11,350 nucleotides of DNA. Source: Nitrospirota bacterium (GTDB taxonomy: Bacteria; Nitrospirota; Thermodesulfovibrionia; Thermodesulfovibrionales; JdFR-85). Location: assembly GCA_003232715.1 (NCBI GenBank), contig QIJG01000300.1, positions 1 through 11,350 of the forward strand, written 5' to 3'. The notes beneath the pieces are model-generated. The model did not search any database, was not told the DNA's origin, and saw nothing but the letters and a program-made list of their open reading frames with translations. Both the position numbers and the translations under genes were made by a program. Positions 1-7,543 of this stretch are shown here, in pieces; the first letter of the stretch is position 1, and every line of letters starts with the position of its first letter.

Positions 1-706
1 TTCTTTCAGGGTCAAAGCCAAGCTCTATCTTTCCATCTTCATTTTTAAGCCCTATCCTTGAAAACTCGTCGGTAATCATCCTGTTCACAGAGAGGGTAAT
101 CTCTTTTATCTCATTGAGCTCTCTTTCCGACAGTCCAGCAATGCGCATAGCCTCTTCCCATGAGAGATAACGGTCTGTAATCTCCAGCTTGGTGGATACA
201 TCCAGGATGGGCTCCCTCAGTTCCTCACCAGGGACCGGCATCTCCCTTAAACCAAAATCCTCTGGCCTGACCTCTCCGCTCCTCAGGCGTTTAAATATAC
301 TGCTTCCTTCAGGAAGGGAGTTCCTGTAGATAATCTCAAGGGGGATCAGGAAGTTGCCCTTCTGCCCCTCATAACATGAGTAGTCATACCTGCCTTCCCG
401 GAACTCCGGCTTTAAGACCCTGAGCAGCCTTGTCTCCATTGTGGTTGAGGGCTCCTTCAGTTCAAACAGCGGCTTGCTCCTGTTATCCTCAATAAGTCCA
501 AGGTAATGAGTCTTTATAGCCGTATTTTCCAGTTTTTCAAAGAAATATGAACTTAACAGGGCGATTGAGGCCCCTTTATCAGGGATAAGATCCGGCATCT
601 CGCCCCAGTCAAAGACAGAGTACCTGTCTGAGAAATGAAACCTCCCGATCCCGGGCACGTCCCCTTCCGGGGGTTTTATAACCTCAAGGTCCTTAACACT
701 GCCCAC
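1..706 (-). CDS. purC: SAICAR synthetase, long (archaeal-type) form, cut by the window edge
   Basis: Phosphoribosylaminoimidazole-succinocarboxamide synthase joins CAIR and aspartate using ATP in purine synthesis. I translated this strand by hand: about 235 residues are visible and the C-terminus lies off the left edge. The N-terminal half holds the family blocks GRFHFSDRYSVFDWGEMPD (about residues 21-39), KTHYLG (about 64-69) and a central stretch ending in PILDVSTKLEITDRYLS. The DWGEMPD block and the length already exceeding E. coli PurC (237 aa in total) without reaching a C-terminus point to the longer form typical of archaea and some bacteria. The start is a GTG at 704-706, chosen because GAGGAGGT sits a few bases upstream. 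It overlaps the end of purE by 14 bases, so translation is probably coupled to purE, whose product feeds this step. No frame disruption is seen. Confidence 0.88.
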   Translation of the reverse strand, partial: MGSVKDLEVIKPPEGDVPGIGRFHFSDRYSVFDWGEMPDLIPDKGASIALLSSYFFEKLENTAIKTHYLGLIEDNRSKPLFELKEPSTTMETRLLRVLKPEFREGRYDYSCYEGQKGNFLIPLEIIYRNSLPEGSSIFKRLRSGEVRPEDFGLREMPVPGEELREPILDVSTKLEITDRYLSWEEAMRIAGLSERELNEIKEITLSVNRMITDEFSRIGLKNEDGKIELGFDPER

Positions 707-1172
707 CGCTTACCTCCTCATCATCCCTTTCTATGCGCTCTCTTGCCTCAGCCTGATATTTTTTTACCCGCTCCTGTATTTCCGGTTCCTTAAGGCCCAG
801 AATCTTTGCTGCTGCAAGCGCCGCTCCCTCTGGCTCAAGCACTACAAGCGGAGCAACAGCCGAGGGCATCCTGAGGCTTGAAAAGATGTCAGCCCCTGCA
901 AAGCTCTCACTATATGGTGGACAGGCAATAACGGGACAGTGTGTCCGGGCATCGGCAAATCCGCTCAGTGCATTACTCCTGCCGGCAACTGTAATGAAAA
1001 CAACGTCCTCTTTCTCGTACTTCTTTATAATCTCAGAACACCTCATTGGCGCCTTATGAGCAGAGGCAATCCTCAAGACTGCCCTGATTCCCAGGCACTC
1101 AAGTGCGCCGGCAATCTTCTCTGACCATTGAAGGTCGCCTTTGGAACCCATCATAATTACTACTTTTTTCAC
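693..1172 (-). CDS. purE: 5-(carboxyamino)imidazole/AIR carboxylase family protein, class II PurE
   Basis: PurE-family enzyme of 159 residues. Sequence seen: GSKGD at residues 9-13, SAHKAP at 37-42, AGRSNALSGF at 63-72, CPP at 84-86, SSLRMPS at 98-104. These are the class II signatures shared with Treponema denticola PurE and the carboxylase domain of animal PAICS (SAHK, AGRSN, SSLR-PS); class I PurE instead has SAHRTP and AGGAAHLPG. Class II enzymes are known to carboxylate AIR directly with CO2, without PurK and N5-CAIR; that this one does so is inferred from the motifs. The start is a GTG at 1170-1172 with GGAGG about 8 bases upstream. The frame stays open to 1256, but that extension has no ribosome site and does not match the family. 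The gene overlaps purC by 14 bases. Confidence 0.9.
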   Translation of the reverse strand: MKKVVIMMGSKGDLQWSEKIAGALECLGIRAVLRIASAHKAPMRCSEIIKKYEKEDVVFITVAGRSNALSGFADARTHCPVIACPPYSESFAGADIFSSLRMPSAVAPLVVLEPEGAALAAAKILGLKEPEIQERVKKYQAEARERIERDDEEVSGGQC

Positions 1173-1277
1173 TATCCTGCCTCCTGAATACCTGCCGTCA
1201 AAACCCCTCTTTTCTTTGCCGTAGAGAATCTGAATATTATAACTGATTTTCATCAAAAAAATAGCACCCTTTCATCT

Positions 1278-1283
1278 ATTATA
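1278..1283 (-). promoter_or_regulatory. possible -10 element for purE-purC
   Basis: A perfect TATAAT on the minus strand lies about 105 bases before the purE GTG start. No good -35 hexamer sits 16-18 bases upstream (the best is GGTATT). A second TATAAT lies at 1236-1241, closer to purE, and is an equal candidate with an equally poor -35. The region is AT-rich, so chance matches are likely. Confidence 0.3.
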
Positions 1284-1360
1284 CGTATTTTCCCGGAACA
1301 ATACCGGCAGAAAAACCTTCAGTTTATGAAGAAGGGTATGGGTGAGAGCTGAAACGGGTT

Positions 1361-1400
1361 TGAGGCCGCGCCTCTTCCTTTAGGCCTCACCTGCTATAAT
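1361..1400 (+). promoter_or_regulatory. extended -10 promoter with inverted repeat, upstream of the 4Fe-4S protein gene
   Basis: TGCTATAAT at 1392-1400 is a perfect -10 hexamer with the TG extension, 57 bases before the ATG at 1457. The -35 position (about 1372-1377, CTCTTC) is poor, as is common with extended -10 promoters. An inverted repeat, TGAGGCC at 1361-1367 and GGCCTCA at 1383-1389, flanks the -35 region, and a smaller GAGGC-cgc-GCCTC hairpin lies in its left half. The layout suits an operator, but the binding protein is unknown and the hairpin could instead serve transcripts on the other strand. Confidence 0.5.
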
Positions 1401-1456
1401 AAACCTGATTAAAATCATAACTTATAGCAAGCCCCGGGGGATAAAATAGGACTGTG

Positions 1457-2488
1457 ATGACAGAGGACAAACAAGGCCCCTTTTTAAGGACGTTCCGGGG
1501 CAGGCCCTACCTGAGGGTTCTGCGGTACCTGATACAGTGGAGCATAGTTATTATCGTAATATACGGAGGAATCAGCCTTTACGGCTTTCTAAAAAATCTT
1601 CAGGCTGGAAAACCGCCCCTTATTGAAAAACCCCTCTCTGTTGAAGGATTTATGCCTATCGGGGCATTTATGGCACTGAAGCTTTGGATAACTGAAAGCC
1701 TGTTTGACCCTGTTCATCCGGCAGCCCTTGTCATTTTCATCTCTGCAATTCTTACGTCCCTATTCTTCAAAAAGGGTTTTTGTGGATGGATATGCCCGGT
1801 AGGTACGGTTTCCGAGTTCACCTACAAGGCAGGCAGGGGCATATTTGGAAGGAATTTTTCCCTGCCGAGGTATATCGACTATCCCCTGAGGTCGATAAAA
1901 TATCTGCTGATGGCATTTTTCCTCTATATAATCCTCATAAAGATGTCACCTGAATCCATCCGGGCCTTCCTCTTAACCCCCTACTGGATGGTGGCGGATT
2001 TAAAGCTCCTCATATTTTTTACAGATATCTCCATAACAACCCTCACCGTGCTAATGGTTCTCCTGTTTTCTTCCCTCCTTGTCAAAAACTTCTGGTGCCG
2101 CTATCTCTGCCCCTACGGCGCCCTGCTTGGGCTTCTGAGTATCCTCAGTCCTGTAAAGGTGACCAGAGACCCCTCAAGGTGTATCCACTGCCACAAGTGC
2201 ACAAGGAGCTGCCCGGCCCTTCTGCCTGTTGAAGACAGGCAACGGGTCTATTCTCCTGAATGCACGGGGTGCCTCACCTGCATAAGCCAATGCCCGGCAC
2301 AGGGGGCACTTGACCTTGCCCTCCCGGGGAAGAGAGGGATAAACCCCGTTATTTACATCCTGCTCATTATCACACTCTTTGGGGGCGGTATCATGATCGC
2401 AAAGGCTGCAGGATACTGGAAGTCAAATGTAACATACGAACAGTATGGAAAGATTGTTCCTCACCTGAAGGAGATTGAGCATCCGTGA
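1457..2488 (+). CDS. membrane polyferredoxin, NapH/NosR C-terminal-like 4Fe-4S protein
   Basis: Protein of 343 residues with about five predicted membrane helices (near 25-45, 89-105, 146-163, 190-210 and 297-318). Two CxxxCP membrane-edge motifs are visible, CGWICP (C109, C113) and CRYLCP (C214, C218). They are followed by two ferredoxin-type [4Fe-4S] motifs, CIHCHKCTRSCP (C242-C252) and CTGCLTCISQCP (C269-C279). This arrangement is that of the NapH/NosR/CcoG group, which passes electrons between the quinol pool and periplasmic reductases. Which partner applies is not shown: no reductase or c-type cytochrome gene is adjacent, so I give no symbol. The ATG at 1457 is preferred over the GTG at 1454 because AGGA lies five bases before it. 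The gene converges with the ytxH-like gene, leaving 20 bases between stops; I see no clear terminator there. Confidence 0.85.
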   Translation: MTEDKQGPFLRTFRGRPYLRVLRYLIQWSIVIIVIYGGISLYGFLKNLQAGKPPLIEKPLSVEGFMPIGAFMALKLWITESLFDPVHPAALVIFISAILTSLFFKKGFCGWICPVGTVSEFTYKAGRGIFGRNFSLPRYIDYPLRSIKYLLMAFFLYIILIKMSPESIRAFLLTPYWMVADLKLLIFFTDISITTLTVLMVLLFSSLLVKNFWCRYLCPYGALLGLLSILSPVKVTRDPSRCIHCHKCTRSCPALLPVEDRQRVYSPECTGCLTCISQCPAQGALDLALPGKRGINPVIYILLIITLFGGGIMIAKAAGYWKSNVTYEQYGKIVPHLKEIEHP

Positions 2489-2508
2489 CAACAAACTTGC
2501 AGGATTAA

Positions 2509-2850
2509 CTAACGAACAAGCTTGCTTAGCCTCGCCTTCTGTTTCTCCAGAGTCTTCTGACCCTCTTCAATGGTACTGATAATACTCTCCTTCATATCAT
2601 CAGTCATATCCTTGCCTCTGGATATAATCTCCGACGTCTTTTCGTTGACATCCTCGATAAAGCCGCCGATTGTCTCAATCGTCTCCTCAGCCACTTCCCA
2701 TGCCTCTCTTTTGACCTTCTTAGCCGTCTTTGAAATGTCACGCCTTGTCTTCCTGCCTGACTGTGGGGCATAAAGGAGTGCAATTAATGAACCAATAAGC
2801 CCCCCTATAAGGAACGCCCCTGTCACTTTTGTTAAATCATCCCTTTCCAT
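2509..2850 (-). CDS. YtxH domain-containing protein
   Basis: Small protein of 113 residues. After a short charged start it has one hydrophobic glycine-rich segment (about residues 10-27) ending in the YAPQSGRKTR motif that marks the YtxH family. The rest is a long highly charged helix (about 33-110) that could form a coiled coil. YtxH proteins are membrane-anchored, often linked to stress responses in Gram-positive bacteria, and have no established biochemical role. The start is well supported: GGAGGG lies four bases before the ATG. It follows the PagL-like gene by 56 bases on the same strand, so the two may be co-transcribed, which would suit a shared envelope-related role (inference). Confidence 0.85.
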   Translation of the reverse strand: MERDDLTKVTGAFLIGGLIGSLIALLYAPQSGRKTRRDISKTAKKVKREAWEVAEETIETIGGFIEDVNEKTSEIISRGKDMTDDMKESIISTIEEGQKTLEKQKARLSKLVR

Positions 2851-2906
2851 TCAACCCTCCTTTTATCTTTCAGGATAGATAATCATACCGATATTCATGC
2901 AGATAT

Positions 2907-3500
2907 TTAAAAATTGAACAGGTCTCTATAATCAAATTCGTAACTTACGCCAAAGGAAAAAACATCTTCTCCATAGTTATCCGCAACGCAGGCCTTATTC
3001 GTCAGACCCCCGTTGGAGATATGTGTATATGCAAGATAGGGATGCCAACTCCCCACTTTCCAACCCGTCCTTGCCCTGAGGAGAAAGTTTGTGTTAGAGC
3101 CAAGCCTGGGGCATTCTCCCTCTTCAATATTCATCCCCCCCCTGTGCACATAAGCCACCCCAACGCCTCCGGCAACTACAGCATGCCCAAGTCTGGCCTC
3201 TGCTCCAACATTCCCTCCAATCCAGCCTGCACCATCAAAAACCCCTCCGAGGAGTTCGGTATGCAGCCATTTTACCCGATTCCGGATTGGTTGACCACGA
3301 ACTCCAACAATCCAGATATCCTTTGACCTGGCAAAGGCCGGGCTCCACGGTGAATCCCCATTGCTCAGAAAATCTCCTCTGCCATACTCCGCAAAGGCCT
3401 CCATTGCCGATGCTCTTTCTGTAAAACAGACCAGGACAATAACAAGGAAAAAGAGACAAAAGATAACCTTTACAACTTCTTTTGAGGTTGTTCTATCCAT
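2907..3500 (-). CDS. PagL-like lipid A 3-O-deacylase / acyloxyacyl hydrolase family outer-membrane protein
   Basis: Protein of 197 residues. Residues 11-32 form a signal peptide with a hydrophobic core and a likely cut after ASA. The mature part has alternating strand-like segments and ends in phenylalanine after YEFDYRDLFNF, as expected for an outer-membrane barrel. The segment YTHISNGGL (158-166) carries the H-x-S-N motif of PagL, in which His160 and Ser162 would be the catalytic pair. The third PagL residue, a glutamate, would fall near NYGED (175-179); by my alignment the position may hold D179, with E178 next to it. PagL removes the 3-O-linked acyl chain from lipid A; here activity is inferred only. 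ATG 3500 is chosen over TTG 3512 because GGAG lies just before it, although the spacing is short. Confidence 0.68.
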   Translation of the reverse strand: MDRTTSKEVVKVIFCLFFLVIVLVCFTERASAMEAFAEYGRGDFLSNGDSPWSPAFARSKDIWIVGVRGQPIRNRVKWLHTELLGGVFDGAGWIGGNVGAEARLGHAVVAGGVGVAYVHRGGMNIEEGECPRLGSNTNFLLRARTGWKVGSWHPYLAYTHISNGGLTNKACVADNYGEDVFSFGVSYEFDYRDLFNF

Positions 3501-3538
3501 AATCTCCAGCAATTCACGACGAACTTATAACGCTTTGA

Positions 3539-3615
3539 GATTGCTTCACTTCACTCGCAATGACAGAAAAGGTTTTCGTAATTTCATTGCGAAGATCATC
3601 AGCGACGAAGCAATC
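3539..3615. repeat. nested palindromic repeat (REP/MITE-like)
   Basis: Two nested pairs of arms are visible: GATTGCTTC (3539-3547) with GAAGCAATC (3607-3615), and CGCAATGA (3556-3563) with TCATTGCG (3584-3591). The whole can fold into a long imperfect hairpin. It lies between the starts of the PagL-like gene and the end of the hydrolase gene, in the non-coding stretch 3501-3668. The wording resembles small interspersed palindromes of many bacterial genomes, and shares the run TTGCTTCACTT with the element after dnaA. Copy number cannot be seen from one window. As RNA it could also stop transcription of the hydrolase gene. Confidence 0.6.
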
Positions 3616-3668
3616 CCGCACTGATTTTCGCCGTGAATCGCTGCATAATCTCCATTTTTATATGAAGG

Positions 3669-4190
3669 CTATTGGTTCACTATCTTCTCCAGGGCTCCTG
3701 TCCATATCGAATAACCGTTATCATTTAGGTGTACTCCATCTTCAAGGAAATAATTCTTTACTGCTTTGCCATCCCGGTCTGTAAAGAGGTTGTAAATGTC
3801 CAGGAATCCAGCCCCTGTTTTTCCGGTCATTTCCTTAATGGAACGGTTCACCCGTTGTAAGTCTTCACCTGTTATCCACTCCAGCATGATTGGCAGGATG
3901 CTGTGAACATAGATCCCGGCTTCCGGGTAAGCTGCAGATAATTTCTCTATAATTTCCCTGTAAGCATCCAGGAAATCAAAGTCTTCCATAGCCACATTGT
4001 TCGTCCCTGTCATAATAAAAACAAGGTCGGCGTACGGATATTCTTTTATAATCCCTTCAACCCTTAAAAGGAGCCCTTCCACTGTCTCTCCGGCCACACC
4101 AAGACTTGCAACCCTGTAATCCGGGAACCTGACCTGCCAGTCGAAAAACTCTATAAGAGAATGTCCTAAAAAGAGGATGTCCTTTGACAT
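3669..4190 (-). CDS. SGNH/GDSL-family hydrolase
   Basis: Protein of 173 residues with the four SGNH blocks in order. Block I is GHSL (9-12) with the likely nucleophile Ser11, in place of the usual GDS. Block II has Gly31 in SLGVAGET, block III is GTNN (62-65), and block V is DGVH (151-154), giving the Asp151/His154 pair. No signal peptide is seen, so it is probably cytoplasmic. The family cleaves esters or acyl groups from lipids, sugars or acylated proteins; the substrate cannot be told from sequence. AAGG lies about six bases before the ATG. The gene lies downstream of tRNA-Phe on the same strand, with 109 bases between them. Confidence 0.85.
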   Translation of the reverse strand: MSKDILFLGHSLIEFFDWQVRFPDYRVASLGVAGETVEGLLLRVEGIIKEYPYADLVFIMTGTNNVAMEDFDFLDAYREIIEKLSAAYPEAGIYVHSILPIMLEWITGEDLQRVNRSIKEMTGKTGAGFLDIYNLFTDRDGKAVKNYFLEDGVHLNDNGYSIWTGALEKIVNQ

Positions 4191-4299
4191 ACATACCTTC
4201 TATGGTTTCAGGCCTTTTTATTGTTTGGTTAAAAAGGGTTGTAGCCTGTAAAAATCTGCACCCCGGGGCTTCTTCCATATTTCTATAATTTTAAATAAC

Positions 4300-4375
4300 T
4301 GGTGGGCAGGGACGGAATCGAACCGCCGACACGAGGCTTTTCAGGCCTCTGCTCTACCGACTGAGCTACCTGCCC
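4300..4375 (-). tRNA. tRNA-Phe (anticodon GAA), CCA encoded
   Basis: A full cloverleaf folds on the minus strand. The acceptor arm GGGCAGG (from 4375) pairs with CCTGCCC, followed by discriminator A and an encoded CCA at 4300-4302. The D arm is GCTC/GAGC, and the anticodon arm GAGGC-CTGAAAA-GCCTC places GAA at 4340-4342. The T arm is GGCGG-TTCGATT-CCGTC with one G-T pair. The anticodon and A73 fit phenylalanine. No promoter match worth reporting was found upstream. Confidence 0.97.
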
Positions 4376-4461
4376 TTCAGATGGAACAAAAACTAAAAAT
4401 TAAAACCAGGGAGTATTGCCGTGCCCCGGGGTCTGAATTCTCCCGCATATAAATAATAAAA

Positions 4462-6104
4462 GTGAAAATTATGATAAAATATTTAATCTTAAAAAGGCAA
4501 TTTATCATTAAAAAGAGGTACATAAACAAATTGTTTAAAATTACTCCCTCAAGGTATTTTCCTGCCGTTCTCTCAGGAATAGCCCTTGTATTTGCATTTC
4601 CAACATTCAATATATCCCTGCTTGCATGGATATGCATTGTTCCCTTTTTGATCTCCCTCTACGGAATGGATGGCCGTACAGCCTTTCGTGCAGGTCTCTT
4701 TTTCGGACTACCTTATTTCTTCGGTACCCAGTCCTGGATATATTACTCAGTGAACCACTATGGCGGGGTATCTCTACTATCGAGCCTCCTGATAGTCCTG
4801 CTCCTAAGCCTGTATGAAAGTCTTTACACGGCCATCTTCGGCCTTCTGTTTGCAAAGGCCGTAAAAAGAACAGACCTTCCCCTCACTATAATCGCCGCAC
4901 CGCTCTGGTGTTCCCTTGAGTATTTACGTGGATATCTATTTTCCGGGTTTCCATGGTCACTGCTTGGTTATACACAATACAATTCTCTCCCAATTATACA
5001 GATTTCGGATATAACAGGCGTCTACGGTGTTTCATTTCTTATTATTCTTGTCAATGCATCTCTGGCAGATCTCTACTTGATGAAGGTGCGTCAAAAAGAA
5101 AAACCACTCTTCCCGAAGTGGAAAACCCTTGCCTCAACAGCAGTCACTGCCATACTTATCACTGCAACCCTTTTCTATGGTGTTTATAAATTGAGGTCTC
5201 TGGGTACTGGAAAGAGTGATACCAAGCGGGTAAAAATCAGTATAATTCAAGGCAGCATAGAACAGGACAGAAAATGGAACCCTGCCTATCAGAAAAAAGT
5301 CTTTAATACATATAAAAAACTTACATTAGAGGCACTGAAGGAGAGTCCGGACATGGTTGTGTGGCCGGAGACTGCCCTGCCCTTTTATTTCGGCAGAGAT
5401 AACAAGGATACAAAGGAGCTGACAGAATTTGTAAAAAAATCCGGCGTTCCCCTGTTGACCGGTACGGTTATGGTGAGAAACAGACCTCTTACCAAAAATC
5501 AGGATGGAAACTCAAACAAAGGATACACGTTATCAAACAGCGCTGTTCTTATTAACAGCTCTGGAAAGCTAATCTACACTTATGATAAAATACATCTTGT
5601 ACCCTTTGGTGAATATGTTCCTCTGAAAAACACCCTGTTCTTTTTAGACAAGCTCGTAGAGGGTATAGGAGACTACACACCCGGCAAGAATTATGTTAAG
5701 GCCAAACTACCCTGGGGGCAGAGGCTATTTTTCCGGGCCTTGTCAGAAAATTTTTCAGACACGGGGGAAATTTAATCGTCAATATAACAAATGACGCCTG
5801 GTTTGGAAGGACCAGTGGGCCATATCAGCATTTTTCGATGTCGATCTTCAGGGCTGTTGAAAACAGGAAACCCCTTGTAAGGGCGGCAAATACCGGAATA
5901 TCAGGCTTCATAGATGCAACAGGAAAGGTTTTAAAGAAAACAGGGCTTTTTAAAGAGACATATATAACTGACGATATCCTGATAAACAACGATATCAGTT
6001 TTTATACAAGATTTGGAGATCTGTTCAGCTTTTTAAATATTATATTCACCGTACTGCTCTATATGAAATTATTAAGTAAAGTCGGAAGAACCCAAAAATA
6101 TTGA
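4462..6104 (+). pseudogene. lnt: apolipoprotein N-acyltransferase, broken by a short deletion at the catalytic cysteine
   Basis: Lnt adds the third acyl chain to lipoproteins in the inner membrane. The first frame (4462-5775) has several N-terminal membrane helices and then the nitrilase-like domain, with WPETALPF (E303) and YDKIHLVPFGEYVP (K376), matching E. coli E267 and K335. It should continue PWG...CYE, but after TGG GGG (5713-5718) only two bases precede GAG (5721-5723), where the other frame resumes as EAIFPGLVRKF, then NITNDAWFGRTSGPYQHFSM and RAANTGISGF, ending at 6104. The missing stretch is about eight codons, including the cysteine matching E. coli C387, so about 22 bases are lost. 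The frame shifts and runs to a stop at 5773-5775. Everything on both sides is well conserved, so the lesion is recent or an assembly error. The true start is uncertain (GTG 4462, ATG 4471 or TTG 4531). The prfB ribosome site overlaps the stop. Confidence 0.85.
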
Positions 6105-6115
6105 GGAGGAATAAT

Positions 6116-7247
6116 ATGATTAACGAAAAAGAGATAAAAGAGGAACTCAGCACCCTGAGGAACAAAATCGAAGACCTGCGAGGGTATCTTTGATGTAGAT
6201 TCCCTGAAAAAAGAGCTTGAAAAGATAAATAACGACCTGAGCAGAGAAGACGTATGGTCAGACCCGCGTAAGCTTAAATCCCTGCAGAAGAAAAAAGCAG
6301 TAATAGAAGACCTCGTTCTACCTTTTTTAAACGCAACTGAAAGACTTGACTACCTTACGGAGTCTGCCGACATACTTCTTGAAGAAGAGGGGGAGTTGTT
6401 TTTAGACGAATTCCTTGGAGAGCTTAACAGACTCAAAAAGGAGTTAGAGGTGCTTGAGTTGAAACACCTCCTCTCAGGTGAGCTGGACCGCAGTAATGCC
6501 ATACTTGAGATACACCCGGGAGCCGGTGGCACGGAAAGCCAGGACTGGGCTCAGATGCTTATGAGGATGTACCTGAGGTGGGCTGAAAAGAAAGGGTTTA
6601 AGGCAGAGATTGTTGACCTCCTGCAGGGTGATGAAGCCGGTATAAAGAGCGCCACCATCACCATTTCAGGACCTTATGCGTATGGTTATCTCAGGGCGGA
6701 AGCCGGAATTCACCGACTCGTAAGGATATCTCCTTTTGATGCAAACAGAAGGAGACATACATCCTTTGTTGCAGTCATGGTCTATCCCGAAATTGAGGAT
6801 GACATAGAGATAGAGGTAAGGGACGAAGACCTGAGGGTAGATACGTTCAGGGCGTCAGGTGCAGGGGGGCAGCACGTAAACAAGGTTTCCTCGGCAGTCA
6901 GGGTTACCCACAATCCCACAGGTATTGTAGTCAGTTGCCAGAGCGACAGGTCTCAGTACAAGAACAAGGCTACTGCCATGAAGATACTGAAGGCAAGGCT
7001 TTATGATCTGAGGCTCAGGGAGCAGGAGAAGAAGATGGAGGACATCATAGGTAACAAAAAAGAGATTGCCTGGGGTAATCAGATAAGGTCATGTGTGCTG
7101 CATCCTTACAGGCTTATAAAAGATCACAGGACAGGATTGGAGAAGGGAAACGTGGATGCTGTTCTTGATGGTGAGATTAATGACTTTATACAGGCCTATC
7201 TGAAGATGAAGGCAAAGAAATCTGTTTGCAGCACCACTAAAGGTTAA
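6116..7247 (+). CDS. prfB: peptide chain release factor 2, programmed +1 frameshift
   Basis: RF2 releases finished proteins at UGA and UAA. The product is 376 residues, made of 25 codons from the ATG at 6116 and then, after a +1 shift, 351 codons from 6192. SPF (205-207), the stop-codon reading tripeptide, and GGQ (250-252), the peptidyl-transferase loop, are both present. The shift site is annotated separately and is a normal feature of this gene, not damage. The start is clear: GAGGAGGA lies five bases upstream. The lnt stop falls 12 bases before this ATG, so lnt and prfB are probably co-transcribed, an order seen in other bacteria. No convincing terminator follows. Confidence 0.95.
6181..6193 (+). 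promoter_or_regulatory. RF2 programmed frameshift site
   Basis: The zero frame reads CGA GGG TAT CTT TGA, with the stop at 6191-6193. AGGG (6181-6184) acts as an internal Shine-Dalgarno-like element three bases before the CTT-T slip, after which reading goes on with GAT at 6192. This is the conserved prfB autoregulation: when RF2 is scarce the stop is read slowly and the ribosome slips, making more RF2. The base after TGA is T here, where E. coli has C. Confidence 0.93.
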
Positions 7248-7363
7248 TACAGGTAACGGGTTGTTCAGTGCTGTGGAGTACCGGTATCCGGAAAGGGTGT
7301 TTTAGAGGCAAAAGAGATGATTCAGGTGTCTCTCTATTACTACTTATATACTTAAATACTTTT

Positions 7364-7394
7364 TAGTAGTAGTTGTAGTAGGTGGTGTTGATAA
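7364..7394. promoter_or_regulatory. DnaA-trio element next to a DnaA box (basal unwinding site)
   Basis: On the plus strand the trinucleotides are TAG TAG TAG TTG TAG TAG (7364-7381), then a GTGG spacer (7382-7385), then TGTTGATAA (7386-7394), which is TTATCAACA on the minus strand. In Bacillus subtilis, DnaA loads from a box across a short GC-rich gap onto repeated 3'-GAT-5' trios, stretching one strand open. Orientation, spacing and trio sequence all match that layout here, with one imperfect trio (TTG). The AT-rich stretch lies on the far side, as expected. Confidence 0.75.
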
Positions 7395-7543
7395 GTTGAA
7401 ATGGAAGGATTTTTTATTAAAATCGGTCTGTTAATCCGTTGGTAAAGGTAGTGATTGAGTTGTCTGTTTTTCTACTGTTTTAACAACCGGCGGCATACGG
7501 GGAAAAATAAACAGTATACCAACAGATTTATATCATGGTTTTC

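Noticed and set aside
1173..1256. N-terminal extension of purE by 28 codons
   Set aside because: No ribosome site before the upstream start, the extra residues do not fit the PurE family, and a GTG with GGAGG eight bases upstream gives the normal length.
2489..2508. Bidirectional terminator between the converging 4Fe-4S and ytxH genes
   Set aside because: The gap is only 20 bases and I find no stem followed by a T-run on either strand.
3021..3784. Plus-strand open frames across the PagL-like gene, repeat and hydrolase
   Set aside because: They are antisense to genes with clear motifs and ribosome sites, and resemble no known family.
4260..4431. CCCCGGGG on both sides of the tRNA-Phe gene (4261-4268 and 4424-4431) as an integration footprint
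   Set aside because: The word is short and palindromic, occurs again near 1432, and no integrase or duplicated tRNA 3' end is seen.
6182..6193. In-frame TGA in prfB taken as a pseudogene lesion
   Set aside because: The AGGG-TATCTT-TGA context is the conserved programmed frameshift site of RF2 genes, and the downstream frame is intact with SPF and GGQ.
7339..7370. ACTACT/AGTAGT hairpin across the AT-rich part of oriC
   Set aside because: Only a six-base stem with a long loop, and the right arm is explained by the TAG trios themselves.
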